NCBI GenBank assembly: GCA_025937035.1 | Contig: JAICSG010000305.1 | Coordinates: forward strand, 1-5,613 | Length of the DNA stretch: 5,613 bases | Reading direction: 5' to 3' | Source of the DNA: Thermoanaerobaculia bacterium | Lineage (GTDB): Bacteria > Acidobacteriota > Thermoanaerobaculia > Multivoradales > UBA5704 | In this document: positions 1 through 5,613 of the stretch, one piece after another | How the letters are laid out: each line of letters begins with the position of its first letter | How positions within the stretch are numbered: the first letter of the stretch is position 1 | Notes under the pieces: generated by a model | Databases searched by the model: none | The model's input: only the letters and a program-made list of their open reading frames with translations | What the model was told of the DNA's origin: nothing | Translations under genes and position numbers: made by a program

Positions 1-9
1 CCCCTCGCC

Positions 10-606
10 ATGGAGCGCTACCTCGTCAACGAGATCTTCTACAGCTTGCAGGGGGAGGGGGTGAGGGCCGGGACGCCGAACCTGTTCCTGCGGCTCTCCC
101 GGTGCAACCTCGCCTGCAAGGTGGAGACGCACGGCTTCGACTGCGACACCGAGTTCGAGTCCGGCCGGTGGATGACCCTGCCCGAGATCGTGGCCGAATT
201 CCGCCAGCTCTCTCCGGCGTGCGGCTGGGTGATCCTCACCGGCGGCGAGCCCGCCCTCCAGGTGGACCGCGAGCTGATCGACGCCCTCCACGCGGCGGGC
301 TATAAGCTGGCCATCGAGACCAACGGCAGCTTCGAGCTGCCGGAGGGGATCGACTGGATCACCGTCAGCCCCAAGGTGGCCGAGCACGCCATCCGCCAGC
401 GCCGGGCGAACGAGGTCAAGTACGTGCGCGGCCACGGCCAGGCGGTCCCGAAGACGGTGGTCGAGGCCGAGCACTACCTCATCTCTCCGGCCTTCGAGGG
501 GGCCGAGGCCGACCCCCGCGCCCTCGACTGGTGCATCCGCCTGTGCAAGGAGAACCCCCCCTGGCGGCTGTCGGTGCAGCAGCACAAGCTCTGGCGGGTG
601 CGATAG
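10..606 (+). CDS. queE: 7-carboxy-7-deazaguanine synthase (radical SAM), variant cysteine motif
   Basis: QueE converts 6-carboxytetrahydropterin to 7-carboxy-7-deazaguanine in the cytoplasm, using a 4Fe-4S cluster and S-adenosylmethionine, on the route to preQ0 and queuosine in tRNA. Visible family marks in the 198 residues are: the N-terminal VNEIFYSLQGEG block (6-17); the cluster cysteines C32, C36 and C45, the last in CDTEF; the SAM-binding TGGEP (77-81); ETNG (103-106); SPK (120-122) before EVKYV; and a C-terminal LSVQQHKLWRVR. Length is normal for the family. The ATG at 10 fits the usual family start, but only nine bases lie upstream, so the ribosome binding site and any upstream que neighbours are out of view. 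Oddity: the usual CX3CX2C becomes CX3CX8C through about six extra residues between the second and third cysteines. Identity is seen and secure; activity with this spacing is inferred. Confidence 0.93.
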   Translation: MERYLVNEIFYSLQGEGVRAGTPNLFLRLSRCNLACKVETHGFDCDTEFESGRWMTLPEIVAEFRQLSPACGWVILTGGEPALQVDRELIDALHAAGYKLAIETNGSFELPEGIDWITVSPKVAEHAIRQRRANEVKYVRGHGQAVPKTVVEAEHYLISPAFEGAEADPRALDWCIRLCKENPPWRLSVQQHKLWRVR

Positions 607-609
607 CCG

Positions 610-645
610 GAGCTTCAGGATTCGCTAAGCTCATGGATCGTTTTT
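610..645 (+). terminator. Weak candidate terminator after queE
   Basis: A 6-bp stem (GAGCTT 610-615 with AAGCTC 627-632, loop of 11) begins four bases after the queE stop, and a run of five T follows at 641-645. The stem is short and AT-containing, and eight bases separate it from the T run, so this is a poor fit to an intrinsic terminator. It is listed because the position is right and no better hairpin with a T run is seen in the gap. A second small stem, GCCCG 671-675 with CGGGC 686-690 followed by TTT, is an alternative. Confidence 0.22.
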
Positions 646-692
646 GGCCCAGGATTCCCGTCTCAGGCAGGCCCGCCGAGGCTGCCGGGCTT

Positions 693-701
693 TGCTATCA
701 T
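693..701 (+). promoter_or_regulatory. Candidate extended -10 promoter element for the cytochrome-propeller operon
   Basis: TGCTATCAT matches the extended -10 consensus TGnTATAAT with one mismatch and stands out in a GC-rich gap. No good -35 hexamer is found 16-18 bases upstream (the region reads CCGCC-like), which is tolerated for extended -10 promoters recognised by a housekeeping sigma-70 factor. A start about 6-8 bases downstream would leave a leader of roughly 55 bases before the ATG at 764. Placement between queE and the next gene fits, but a single match of this kind can arise by chance. Confidence 0.35.
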
Positions 702-750
702 CTCGTGACGCGAACGATCCTCAGGTGAGGGAATCCGGAGACCCGGAGTC

Positions 751-756
751 AAGGAG
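751..756 (+). promoter_or_regulatory. Ribosome binding site that fixes the cytochrome start at 764
   Basis: AAGGAG lies seven bases before ATG 764, a near-ideal Shine-Dalgarno sequence and spacing. It argues against the in-frame ATG at 644, whose first 40 codons would encode a polar, Arg-rich stretch unlike the start of a membrane protein and would span the candidate promoter. Confidence 0.85.
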
Positions 757-763
757 TCACGCA

Positions 764-3622
764 ATGCAGCCGAAACGGAATGGTCTGGCGAAATGGACCG
801 CGGTGCTCTTCGTCGCGCTGCTGGTCAACACGGCCTACATCACGGCGTTCGCGTCGCCGACGGTCTTCTACATGGGCAACGTGCTGGTCCACCTGGTCCT
901 GGGCCTGGCGCTCGCCGTGGCCTTCGGCGTGCTGCTCGCCCGCCGCCCGGACCTGCGGCCGGGGATTGTTCCGGCGGCGGTCCTGCTCGGGATCGCCCTG
1001 ATCGCCGGCCTCTGGCTGACGGTCGCGGGCAACGTGCTCGCCCACCGGCCGATCCTCTGGGCCCACGCCATCGCGGCCGGGCTGGGGGTGATCGCCCTCG
1101 GAGTCTGGCTCTGGCGGCGGAGCGCGGCGCCCGTTGGAGAGAGGACGGGCTGGACGCGGCTCCGCCAGGCCTACGTGGCCGCCGCCGTGCTGCTGGTGGC
1201 CTTTCCCGCGGTGATGGCGCTCTGGCGCAAGGCCCACCCCGATCCCAACGCCCACATCGTCAACCCCCTGGTCGTCCCCACCTCGATGGAAGGGGAGGGG
1301 GGCGGGCCGAAGTCGCCGTTCTTCCCGTCCTCCGCCAAGACCAACGTGGGCGGCATCATCCCGTCCAACTTCTTCATGGACTCGAAGACCTGCGGCGAGT
1401 GCCACAAGGACATCTACCAGCAGTGGAACAGCTCGGCCCACCACTTCGCCTCGTTCAACAACCAGTTTTACCGGAAGTCGATCGAGTACATGCAGAGCGT
1501 GGTGGGCACCCAGCCGAGCAAGTGGTGCGCCGGCTGCCATGACCACGCGGTCTTCTTCAACGGCCGGTTCGAGCGGCCGATCAAGGACCAGATCGACACC
1601 CCCGAGGCGCGGGCCGGCCTCGCCTGCACCTCCTGCCACGCCATCACCAACATCCACAGCTCGATGGGCAACGGCGACTTCACGATCGAGTATCCGCCGC
1701 TGCACGAGCTGGCGAACAGCAAGAACCCGGTGATCCACACCATGGATCACTTCCTCACCTATCTCCAGCCCGAGCCGCATCGGCGGACATTCATGAAGCC
1801 GTTCATGCGCAGCTCGGCGGAGTTCTGCTCGGCCTGCCACAAGGTGCACCTCGACGTGCCGGTGAACTCCTACCGCTGGGCGCGCGGCTTCAACGACTAC
1901 GACAACTGGCAGGCGAGCGGCATCTCGGGCCAGGGGGCGCGCTCGTTCTACTACCCGGCCGAGTCGAAGGTCTGCGCCGACTGCCACATGCCGCTCGTCG
2001 AGTCGCAAGACCCCGGCAACCACAACGGCAAGGTCCACTCCCACCGCTTCCCGGCGGCCAACATGGCCGTGGCCTACGCCAACCAGGACAAGGCCCAGAT
2101 GGACGTGGTCGAGAAGTTCCTGAAGTCAGGCTTCATTACCACCGACATCTTCGCGGTCTCGCCGGAAGAGGAGGGGAAGGGGGAGACGGCGATGGTGCGC
2201 CGCACGGCGCCGAAGACCGACAGCGCCCCCCAGGCCAACACCACCTTCGCGGTGGGCGAGGAGGCGGAGCAGGCGGGGACCGCCGTGATCCGCGACGTCG
2301 GCCAGATCGCGGCGCCGATCGACAAGGCGGCCCCGACCATCAAGCCCGGCTCGACCGTGCGGGTGGACGTGGTGGTGCGCACCCGCTCGATCGGCCACTT
2401 CTTCCCCGGCGGCACGGTGGACGCCTTCGACGTCTGGCTGGAGCTCCAGGGGCGCGACGCCAACGGCAAGGTGGTCTACTGGAGCGGCATGGTGCAGGAC
2501 GACGGCAAGGGGCCGGTCGAGCCGGGAGCCCACTTCTACAAGTCCTACGCGCTCGACGGCGACGGCAATCCGATCGACAAGCGCAACGCCTGGCAGGCCC
2601 GCAGCGTGCTCTACGTGCGCCTGATCCCGCCCGGCGCGGCCGACGTGGCCCACTACCGCATCCGCATCCCGGCCGACGCCGTGGGGCCGATCACCCTGAC
2701 GGCCAAGCTCAACTACCGGAAGTTCGCCCACGTCTACACCCAGTTCGCCTACGCCGGCCAGCCCAAGCCCGGCCAGGAGCACCTGATCACCGCCAGCACC
2801 AACAGCGCCGAGTGGTCGTACGATCCCAAGAACGTTCCCGCCAACGTCTCGGGGAACATCAAGGGGGAGATCCCCAACCTGCCGATCGTCACCCTCGCCA
2901 CCGCCGAGGCCAAGCTGCCTCTTGGAGGGAATGGCGCGCCGCAGTGGCGCCAGGTGGCGGACAAGAAGGACCGCGAGCGCTGGAACGACTACGGGATCGG
3001 CCTGCTGTTGCAAGGGGACCTCAAGGGGGCCGAATTCGCCTTCAAGAAGGCCACCGAGGCCGAGCCGGGCTACGCGGACGGCTGGCTGAACGTGGCCCGC
3101 GCGCTGATCCGCGAGGGCGAGGTCGAGGCCGCCAGGCCCTACGTGGAAAAGGCGATCGCGATCACCCCCGGCCTGCCGCGCGGCTACTTCTTCAAGGCGA
3201 TGATCCAGAAGGCCCAGGGGGATTACGACGGCGCTCTCGCCTCGCTGCGCACCGTCGAGGCCAAGTTCCCGCGCGACCGCGTGGTGCTCAACCAGATGGC
3301 CCGCATCCTCTTCCTCCAGCGCAAGTACAAGGAGGCGCTCACCGTGCTCGACCGCGTCTGCCTGATCGATCCCGAGGACGTGCAGATGCACTACACCGCC
3401 ATGGTCTCCGCGCGCGCCCTGGGCGACACCGCGCGGGCGGACCGGGAGCAGAAGCTCTTCCAGCGCTTCAAGGCCGACGAGGCGTCGCAGGCGATCACCG
3501 CCAAGCGCCGGCTGCTGAGCCCCGAGGACAACAACGAGCGCCAGCCCATCCACGAGCACGAGAGCGTGCCGCTGCGGAGCATTCCGAAGACCGCGGAGAG
3601 CTCGGTGATCGCGGGTGGTTGA
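764..3622 (+). CDS. Membrane-anchored pentaheme c-type cytochrome with C-terminal TPR array
   Basis: Probable envelope electron carrier of 952 residues. (1) Five predicted membrane helices lie near 11-30, 35-58, 68-89, 97-117 and 136-154. Basic loops (RRPDLRP, WRRSAAP...RTGWTRLRQ) fall on the cytoplasmic side, which puts the rest in the periplasm. (2) A multiheme domain at about 205-455 has five CXXCH motifs at 210-214, 255-259, 288-292, 355-359 and 404-408. Extra histidines (225/226, 261, 298, 325, 329, 362, 425, 427) could be distal ligands; W..SAHHF and VHSHRF resemble the cytochrome c554-like family. (3) After a charged, low-complexity linker (about 466-510) comes a beta-rich domain (about 525-665) with IGHFFPGGTVDAF. 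(4) Five 34-residue TPRs occupy about 739-906, with a polar tail to 952. The start is set by AAGGAG seven bases upstream. It is probably co-transcribed with the propeller gene 15 bases downstream. Cofactor content is clear; the electron donor, acceptor and any catalysis are unknown. It could be a quinol-linked reductase subunit or a pure electron conduit. Confidence 0.88.
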   Translation: MQPKRNGLAKWTAVLFVALLVNTAYITAFASPTVFYMGNVLVHLVLGLALAVAFGVLLARRPDLRPGIVPAAVLLGIALIAGLWLTVAGNVLAHRPILWAHAIAAGLGVIALGVWLWRRSAAPVGERTGWTRLRQAYVAAAVLLVAFPAVMALWRKAHPDPNAHIVNPLVVPTSMEGEGGGPKSPFFPSSAKTNVGGIIPSNFFMDSKTCGECHKDIYQQWNSSAHHFASFNNQFYRKSIEYMQSVVGTQPSKWCAGCHDHAVFFNGRFERPIKDQIDTPEARAGLACTSCHAITNIHSSMGNGDFTIEYPPLHELANSKNPVIHTMDHFLTYLQPEPHRRTFMKPFMRSSAEFCSACHKVHLDVPVNSYRWARGFNDYDNWQASGISGQGARSFYYPAESKVCADCHMPLVESQDPGNHNGKVHSHRFPAANMAVAYANQDKAQMDVVEKFLKSGFITTDIFAVSPEEEGKGETAMVRRTAPKTDSAPQANTTFAVGEEAEQAGTAVIRDVGQIAAPIDKAAPTIKPGSTVRVDVVVRTRSIGHFFPGGTVDAFDVWLELQGRDANGKVVYWSGMVQDDGKGPVEPGAHFYKSYALDGDGNPIDKRNAWQARSVLYVRLIPPGAADVAHYRIRIPADAVGPITLTAKLNYRKFAHVYTQFAYAGQPKPGQEHLITASTNSAEWSYDPKNVPANVSGNIKGEIPNLPIVTLATAEAKLPLGGNGAPQWRQVADKKDRERWNDYGIGLLLQGDLKGAEFAFKKATEAEPGYADGWLNVARALIREGEVEAARPYVEKAIAITPGLPRGYFFKAMIQKAQGDYDGALASLRTVEAKFPRDRVVLNQMARILFLQRKYKEALTVLDRVCLIDPEDVQMHYTAMVSARALGDTARADREQKLFQRFKADEASQAITAKRRLLSPEDNNERQPIHEHESVPLRSIPKTAESSVIAGG

Positions 3623-3623
3623 T

Positions 3624-3628
3624 AGGAG
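3624..3628 (+). promoter_or_regulatory. Ribosome binding site for a TTG start, overlapping a second stop codon
   Basis: AGGAG sits nine bases before TTG 3638. The cytochrome stop TGA (3620-3622) is followed at once by TAG (3623-3625) in the same frame, and the last two bases of that TAG belong to the Shine-Dalgarno. Those stops rule out an upstream in-frame start, and the next TTG (3650) is too far from the site and would shorten the signal peptide. TTG 3638 is therefore the best start. Confidence 0.75.
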
Positions 3629-3637
3629 ATCGCAGCC

Positions 3638-5350
3638 TTGAATCGACTCTTGACCGCTTCCGCCCTCACCCTCGCCGCCCTGGGGCTGGCCGCCGCGGCC
3701 CCGGCCCCCAGGGCCGCGGCCCCCGCGCCGGCGGCGGGCATCCGGTTCACCGACGTCACCGCCGCCTCGGGTGTCCGCTTCACCCACAACAGCGGGCGGG
3801 CGGGGAAGAAGTACCTGCCGGAGACCATGGGCTCCGGAGTCGCCCTGTTCGACGCCGACGGCGACGGCTGGCTCGACATCCTGCTGATCAACAGCCGCGA
3901 CTGGCAGCCGGGCAAGCGCAGGTCCCTGCCGGCCCTCTATCGCAACAATCACAACGGCACCTTCACCGACATCACCCGGGGGAGCGGCCTCGACGTTGAG
4001 ACCTACGGTCTGGGCGTCGCCGCGGCCGACTACGACAACGACGGCCGGGAGGACGTCTACATCACCTCCCTCGACGGCGACCGGCTCTTCCACAACGAGG
4101 GGGGCGGGAGGTTCAAGGACGTCACCGCCGCGGCGGGGATCAAGAACGCCAATTTCGGCACCAGCGCGGCCTGGCTCGACTATGACCGCGACGGCAAGGC
4201 CGACCTCTTCGTGAGCAATTACGTCCAGTGGAGCAAGGAGAAGGACCTCTGGTGCTCGCTCGACGGCAAGACCAAGTCCTACTGCACCCCCGAGTCCTAC
4301 AAGGGGGCGGCGGCCAAGCTCTACCACAACCTGGGGGGCGGCCGGTTCGAGGACGTCAGCCAGAAGGCGGGCATCGCCGATCCCAATTCCAAGTCGCTCG
4401 GCGTCACCGTGCTCGACTACAACGGCGACGGCTGGCCGGACCTCTTCGTGGCCAACGACACCCAGCCCAACAAGCTCTACCGCAACCAGAAGAACGGCAC
4501 CTTCAAGGATGAGGCGGTGGAGGCCGGGGTGGCCTTCTCGGAAGAGGGGACCGCGCGCGGCGCCATGGGCGTCGACGCCGCCGACTACGACCGCTCCGGC
4601 CGTCCGCACCTGCTGGTGGGCAACTTCACCAACGAGATGCTCGCCCTCTACCACAACGAGGGGAACGGCGTGTTCGTGGACGAGGCGCCCTCCTCGTCGG
4701 TGGGGCAGGCGAGCCTGCTGACCCTGACCTTCGGCGCCTTCTTCTTCGACTACGACCTCGACGGCCTGCCGGACATCCTCGCCGCCAACGGCCACCTGGA
4801 AGAGGAGATCAACCGGGTGCAGCCGAAGGTGACCTACAAGCAGGCGCCGCTCCTCTTCCGCAACCTGGGCAAGGGCAAGTTCCAGTCCGTGGCTGCCACC
4901 CTGGGCCCGGACCTCTCCCGCCCGATCGTGGCCCGCGGCGCGGCCTACGGCGACCTCGACAACGACGGCGATCTCGACGTGGTGATCACCACCAACCACG
5001 GCCCGGCCTACGTCTTCCGCAACGACGGCGGCAACCGCAACCACTGGCTGCGGGTGCGCACGGTGGGCACCAGGTCGAGCCGCGACGGCCTGGGCGCCGT
5101 GGTGCGGGTGACCAGCGCCGGCGGCAAGCAGTGGGCGATGGTGCGCAGCGGCTCCTCCTACTGCTCGCAGAGCCAGATGGCCCCCACCTTCGGCCTCGGC
5201 CCCGACAAGGTCGTGCAGTCCCTGGAGATCGACTGGCCGAGCGGCGTCAAGCAGCACTTCGCCAACGTGCCGGTGAACCAGGTCGTGACGGTGGACGAGA
5301 GCCGGGGGATCGTGCCGGCGGCGGCACCGCCGGTGAAGACGGCGAAGTAG
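3638..5350 (+). CDS. Exported CRTAC1-like protein: seven FG-GAP/VCBS repeats plus ASPIC/UnbV domain
   Basis: The 570-residue product opens with a signal peptide (MNRLL, hydrophobic Ala/Leu core to about 20, possible AXA cleavage near 20-28) and an Ala/Pro linker; no lipobox cysteine is seen. The mature part begins GIRFTDVTAASG, typical of this family. Calcium-type DxDxDG loops occur at about 72, 131, 181, 260, 316 (degenerate, DYDRSGRPH), 371 and 439. Each is followed by a (Y/F)xNxGxGxF-type strand (about 101, 151, 229, 281, 338, 407, 459), which gives a seven-bladed propeller. FRNDGGNRNHW leads into the ASPIC/UnbV domain (about 480-553), which includes LGAVVRV, GLG and IDWPSG. Cysteines 206 and 216 flank a loop and may form a disulfide. 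Such proteins are thought to mediate adhesion or protein binding; no enzyme activity is established. Fifteen bases separate it from the cytochrome gene, so an operon and a shared envelope function are likely. The partner is inferred, not shown. Confidence 0.9.
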   Translation: MNRLLTASALTLAALGLAAAAPAPRAAAPAPAAGIRFTDVTAASGVRFTHNSGRAGKKYLPETMGSGVALFDADGDGWLDILLINSRDWQPGKRRSLPALYRNNHNGTFTDITRGSGLDVETYGLGVAAADYDNDGREDVYITSLDGDRLFHNEGGGRFKDVTAAAGIKNANFGTSAAWLDYDRDGKADLFVSNYVQWSKEKDLWCSLDGKTKSYCTPESYKGAAAKLYHNLGGGRFEDVSQKAGIADPNSKSLGVTVLDYNGDGWPDLFVANDTQPNKLYRNQKNGTFKDEAVEAGVAFSEEGTARGAMGVDAADYDRSGRPHLLVGNFTNEMLALYHNEGNGVFVDEAPSSSVGQASLLTLTFGAFFFDYDLDGLPDILAANGHLEEEINRVQPKVTYKQAPLLFRNLGKGKFQSVAATLGPDLSRPIVARGAAYGDLDNDGDLDVVITTNHGPAYVFRNDGGNRNHWLRVRTVGTRSSRDGLGAVVRVTSAGGKQWAMVRSGSSYCSQSQMAPTFGLGPDKVVQSLEIDWPSGVKQHFANVPVNQVVTVDESRGIVPAAAPPVKTAK

Positions 5351-5360
5351 GAGTCGAATG

Positions 5361-5417
5361 GGGCGAGCGGTGGGGCCAAGAAGATCCCGGCAAGGCTCTT
5401 TGGACGCCCGCTCGCCC
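5361..5417. repeat. Perfect 10-bp inverted repeat between convergent genes, possible two-way terminator
   Basis: GGGCGAGCGG (5361-5370) is the exact reverse complement of 5408-5417. After a small internal mismatch, the stem can resume with CCAAG 5376-5380 against TTTGG 5399-5403 (one G-T pair), giving a long imperfect hairpin with an 18-base apical loop. It lies 10 bases after the propeller stop, and its right arm touches the stop of the minus-strand gene. That is where a shared terminator for convergent genes would sit. Neither side has a T run, so it would not be a standard intrinsic terminator. The repeat is certain; its role is inferred. Confidence 0.6.
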
Positions 5418-5613
5418 TACCAGAAGCGGGCTGATTTGGGAAGGTAAGCCCACTTTCCATAACGGGGGGTCCGGGCACGCGCCTCTTCCTCCTCCCGCTC
5501 CTGCTCTCGCGCCCGTCTCTCAGCTTCTTTTTCCTTTTCCTTGGCCTGCGTGTAACTCTCTTCGCTGAGTGCCCCGCTTGAGTATCTCGCGGCTGAGGCC
5601 TGGCCCTTGACCC
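5417..5613 (-). CDS. C-terminal fragment of an unrecognised Lys/Glu/Arg-rich protein, cut by the window edge
   Basis: Read on the minus strand, one frame stays open from the right edge to a TAG at 5419-5417, giving 64 residues with no start in view. The order is: a small-residue stretch (KGQASAARYSSGALSEESY), a charged helical segment with about 25 residues of almost only K, E, R, Q and A (about 22-47) that suggests a coiled coil or single alpha-helix, then an aromatic and basic end, TPRYGKWAYLPKSARFW. Codon use is less GC-rich than in the neighbouring genes. The charged segment explains the nearly pure pyrimidine run on the plus strand at about 5482-5542. It converges on the propeller gene, with 66 bases between the stops. 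I do not recognise the family. The plus-strand frame through the same bases is less protein-like, but 64 codons is short, so this call is moderate. Confidence 0.5.
   Translation of the reverse strand, partial: VKGQASAARYSSGALSEESYTQAKEKEKEAERRAREQEREEEEARARTPRYGKWAYLPKSARFW

Noticed and set aside
704..761. Inverted repeat CGTGAC (704-709) / GTCACG (756-761) in the leader, as a possible ribosome-binding-site switch
   Set aside because: Only six base pairs over a 46-base gap, and it covers just the last base of the Shine-Dalgarno; chance is the simpler explanation.
644..763. A 40-codon N-terminal extension of the cytochrome from ATG 644
   Set aside because: No Shine-Dalgarno sequence is seen before 644, the extra residues are polar and Arg-rich, and AAGGAG seven bases before ATG 764 is far better.
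1391..1990. Nitrite reductase NrfA as the identity of the five-heme domain
   Set aside because: Five hemes match in number, but all motifs are CXXCH with no CXXCK, and the surrounding motifs look more like the c554-type family.
749..2044. A 431-codon minus-strand open frame opposite the heme domain
   Set aside because: Same exact-antisense phase as the previous one, low-complexity composition, and it runs across five well-formed CXXCH motifs on the plus strand.
2126..5257. A 1043-codon open frame on the minus strand covering the end of the cytochrome gene and most of the propeller gene
   Set aside because: Its codons are the exact reverse complements of the sense codons, so it is open simply because CTA, TTA and TCA are avoided. 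The translation is a Val/Gly/Ala/Arg/His-rich string without domains, while the plus strand has clear families.
5482..5542. Pyrimidine-rich run as a possible special DNA structure or binding site
   Set aside because: It is fully explained by the Lys/Glu/Arg codons of the minus-strand reading frame.
5131..5568. A plus-strand open frame overlapping the propeller 3' end and the right-hand region
   Set aside because: It is out of frame with the ASPIC/UnbV domain, Arg/Pro/Gly-rich, and opposed by a more protein-like minus-strand frame.

Overview
This GC-rich 5.6 kb window comes from a bacterium with two membranes. The evidence is an exported multiheme c-type cytochrome, a signal-peptide-bearing beta-propeller protein, and Shine-Dalgarno-led genes. 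The particular pair (membrane cytochrome with a TPR tail plus a CRTAC1-like ASPIC/UnbV protein) and the GC-rich codon use remind me most of Acidobacteriota or a neighbouring environmental phylum. That placement is inference from recall, not a search.

Layout. At the left edge (10-606, +) lies queE, the radical-SAM enzyme of the queuosine/7-deazaguanine pathway, with an unusual cluster-binding cysteine spacing. A 157-base gap (607-763) follows, holding a weak hairpin, a plausible extended -10 promoter element and a strong ribosome binding site. Next comes a two-gene transcription unit. The first gene (764-3622, +) encodes a 952-residue protein with five membrane spans, a five-CXXCH cytochrome domain, a beta-rich domain with a GHFFPGG motif, and five C-terminal TPRs. 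The second (3638-5350, +) starts at TTG 15 bases further on and encodes an exported seven-repeat FG-GAP/VCBS propeller with a C-terminal ASPIC/UnbV domain. The region after 5350 carries a perfect 10-bp inverted repeat. The 3' end of a convergent minus-strand gene (5417-5613) then runs off the right edge; its Lys/Glu/Arg-rich C-terminus is not recognised.

How the genes may work together (inference). The membrane part of the cytochrome has two matching helices, each with a histidine 17 residues before an Arg-Arg pair. This suggests a heme-b or quinol-facing module that could feed electrons to the five periplasmic c-hemes. The TPR array and the exported calcium-type propeller are typical protein-docking modules, so the pair may form an envelope electron-transfer complex of unknown substrate. 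queE looks functionally unrelated and is probably separately transcribed. The pair of genes at 764-5350 is the most interesting part of the window.
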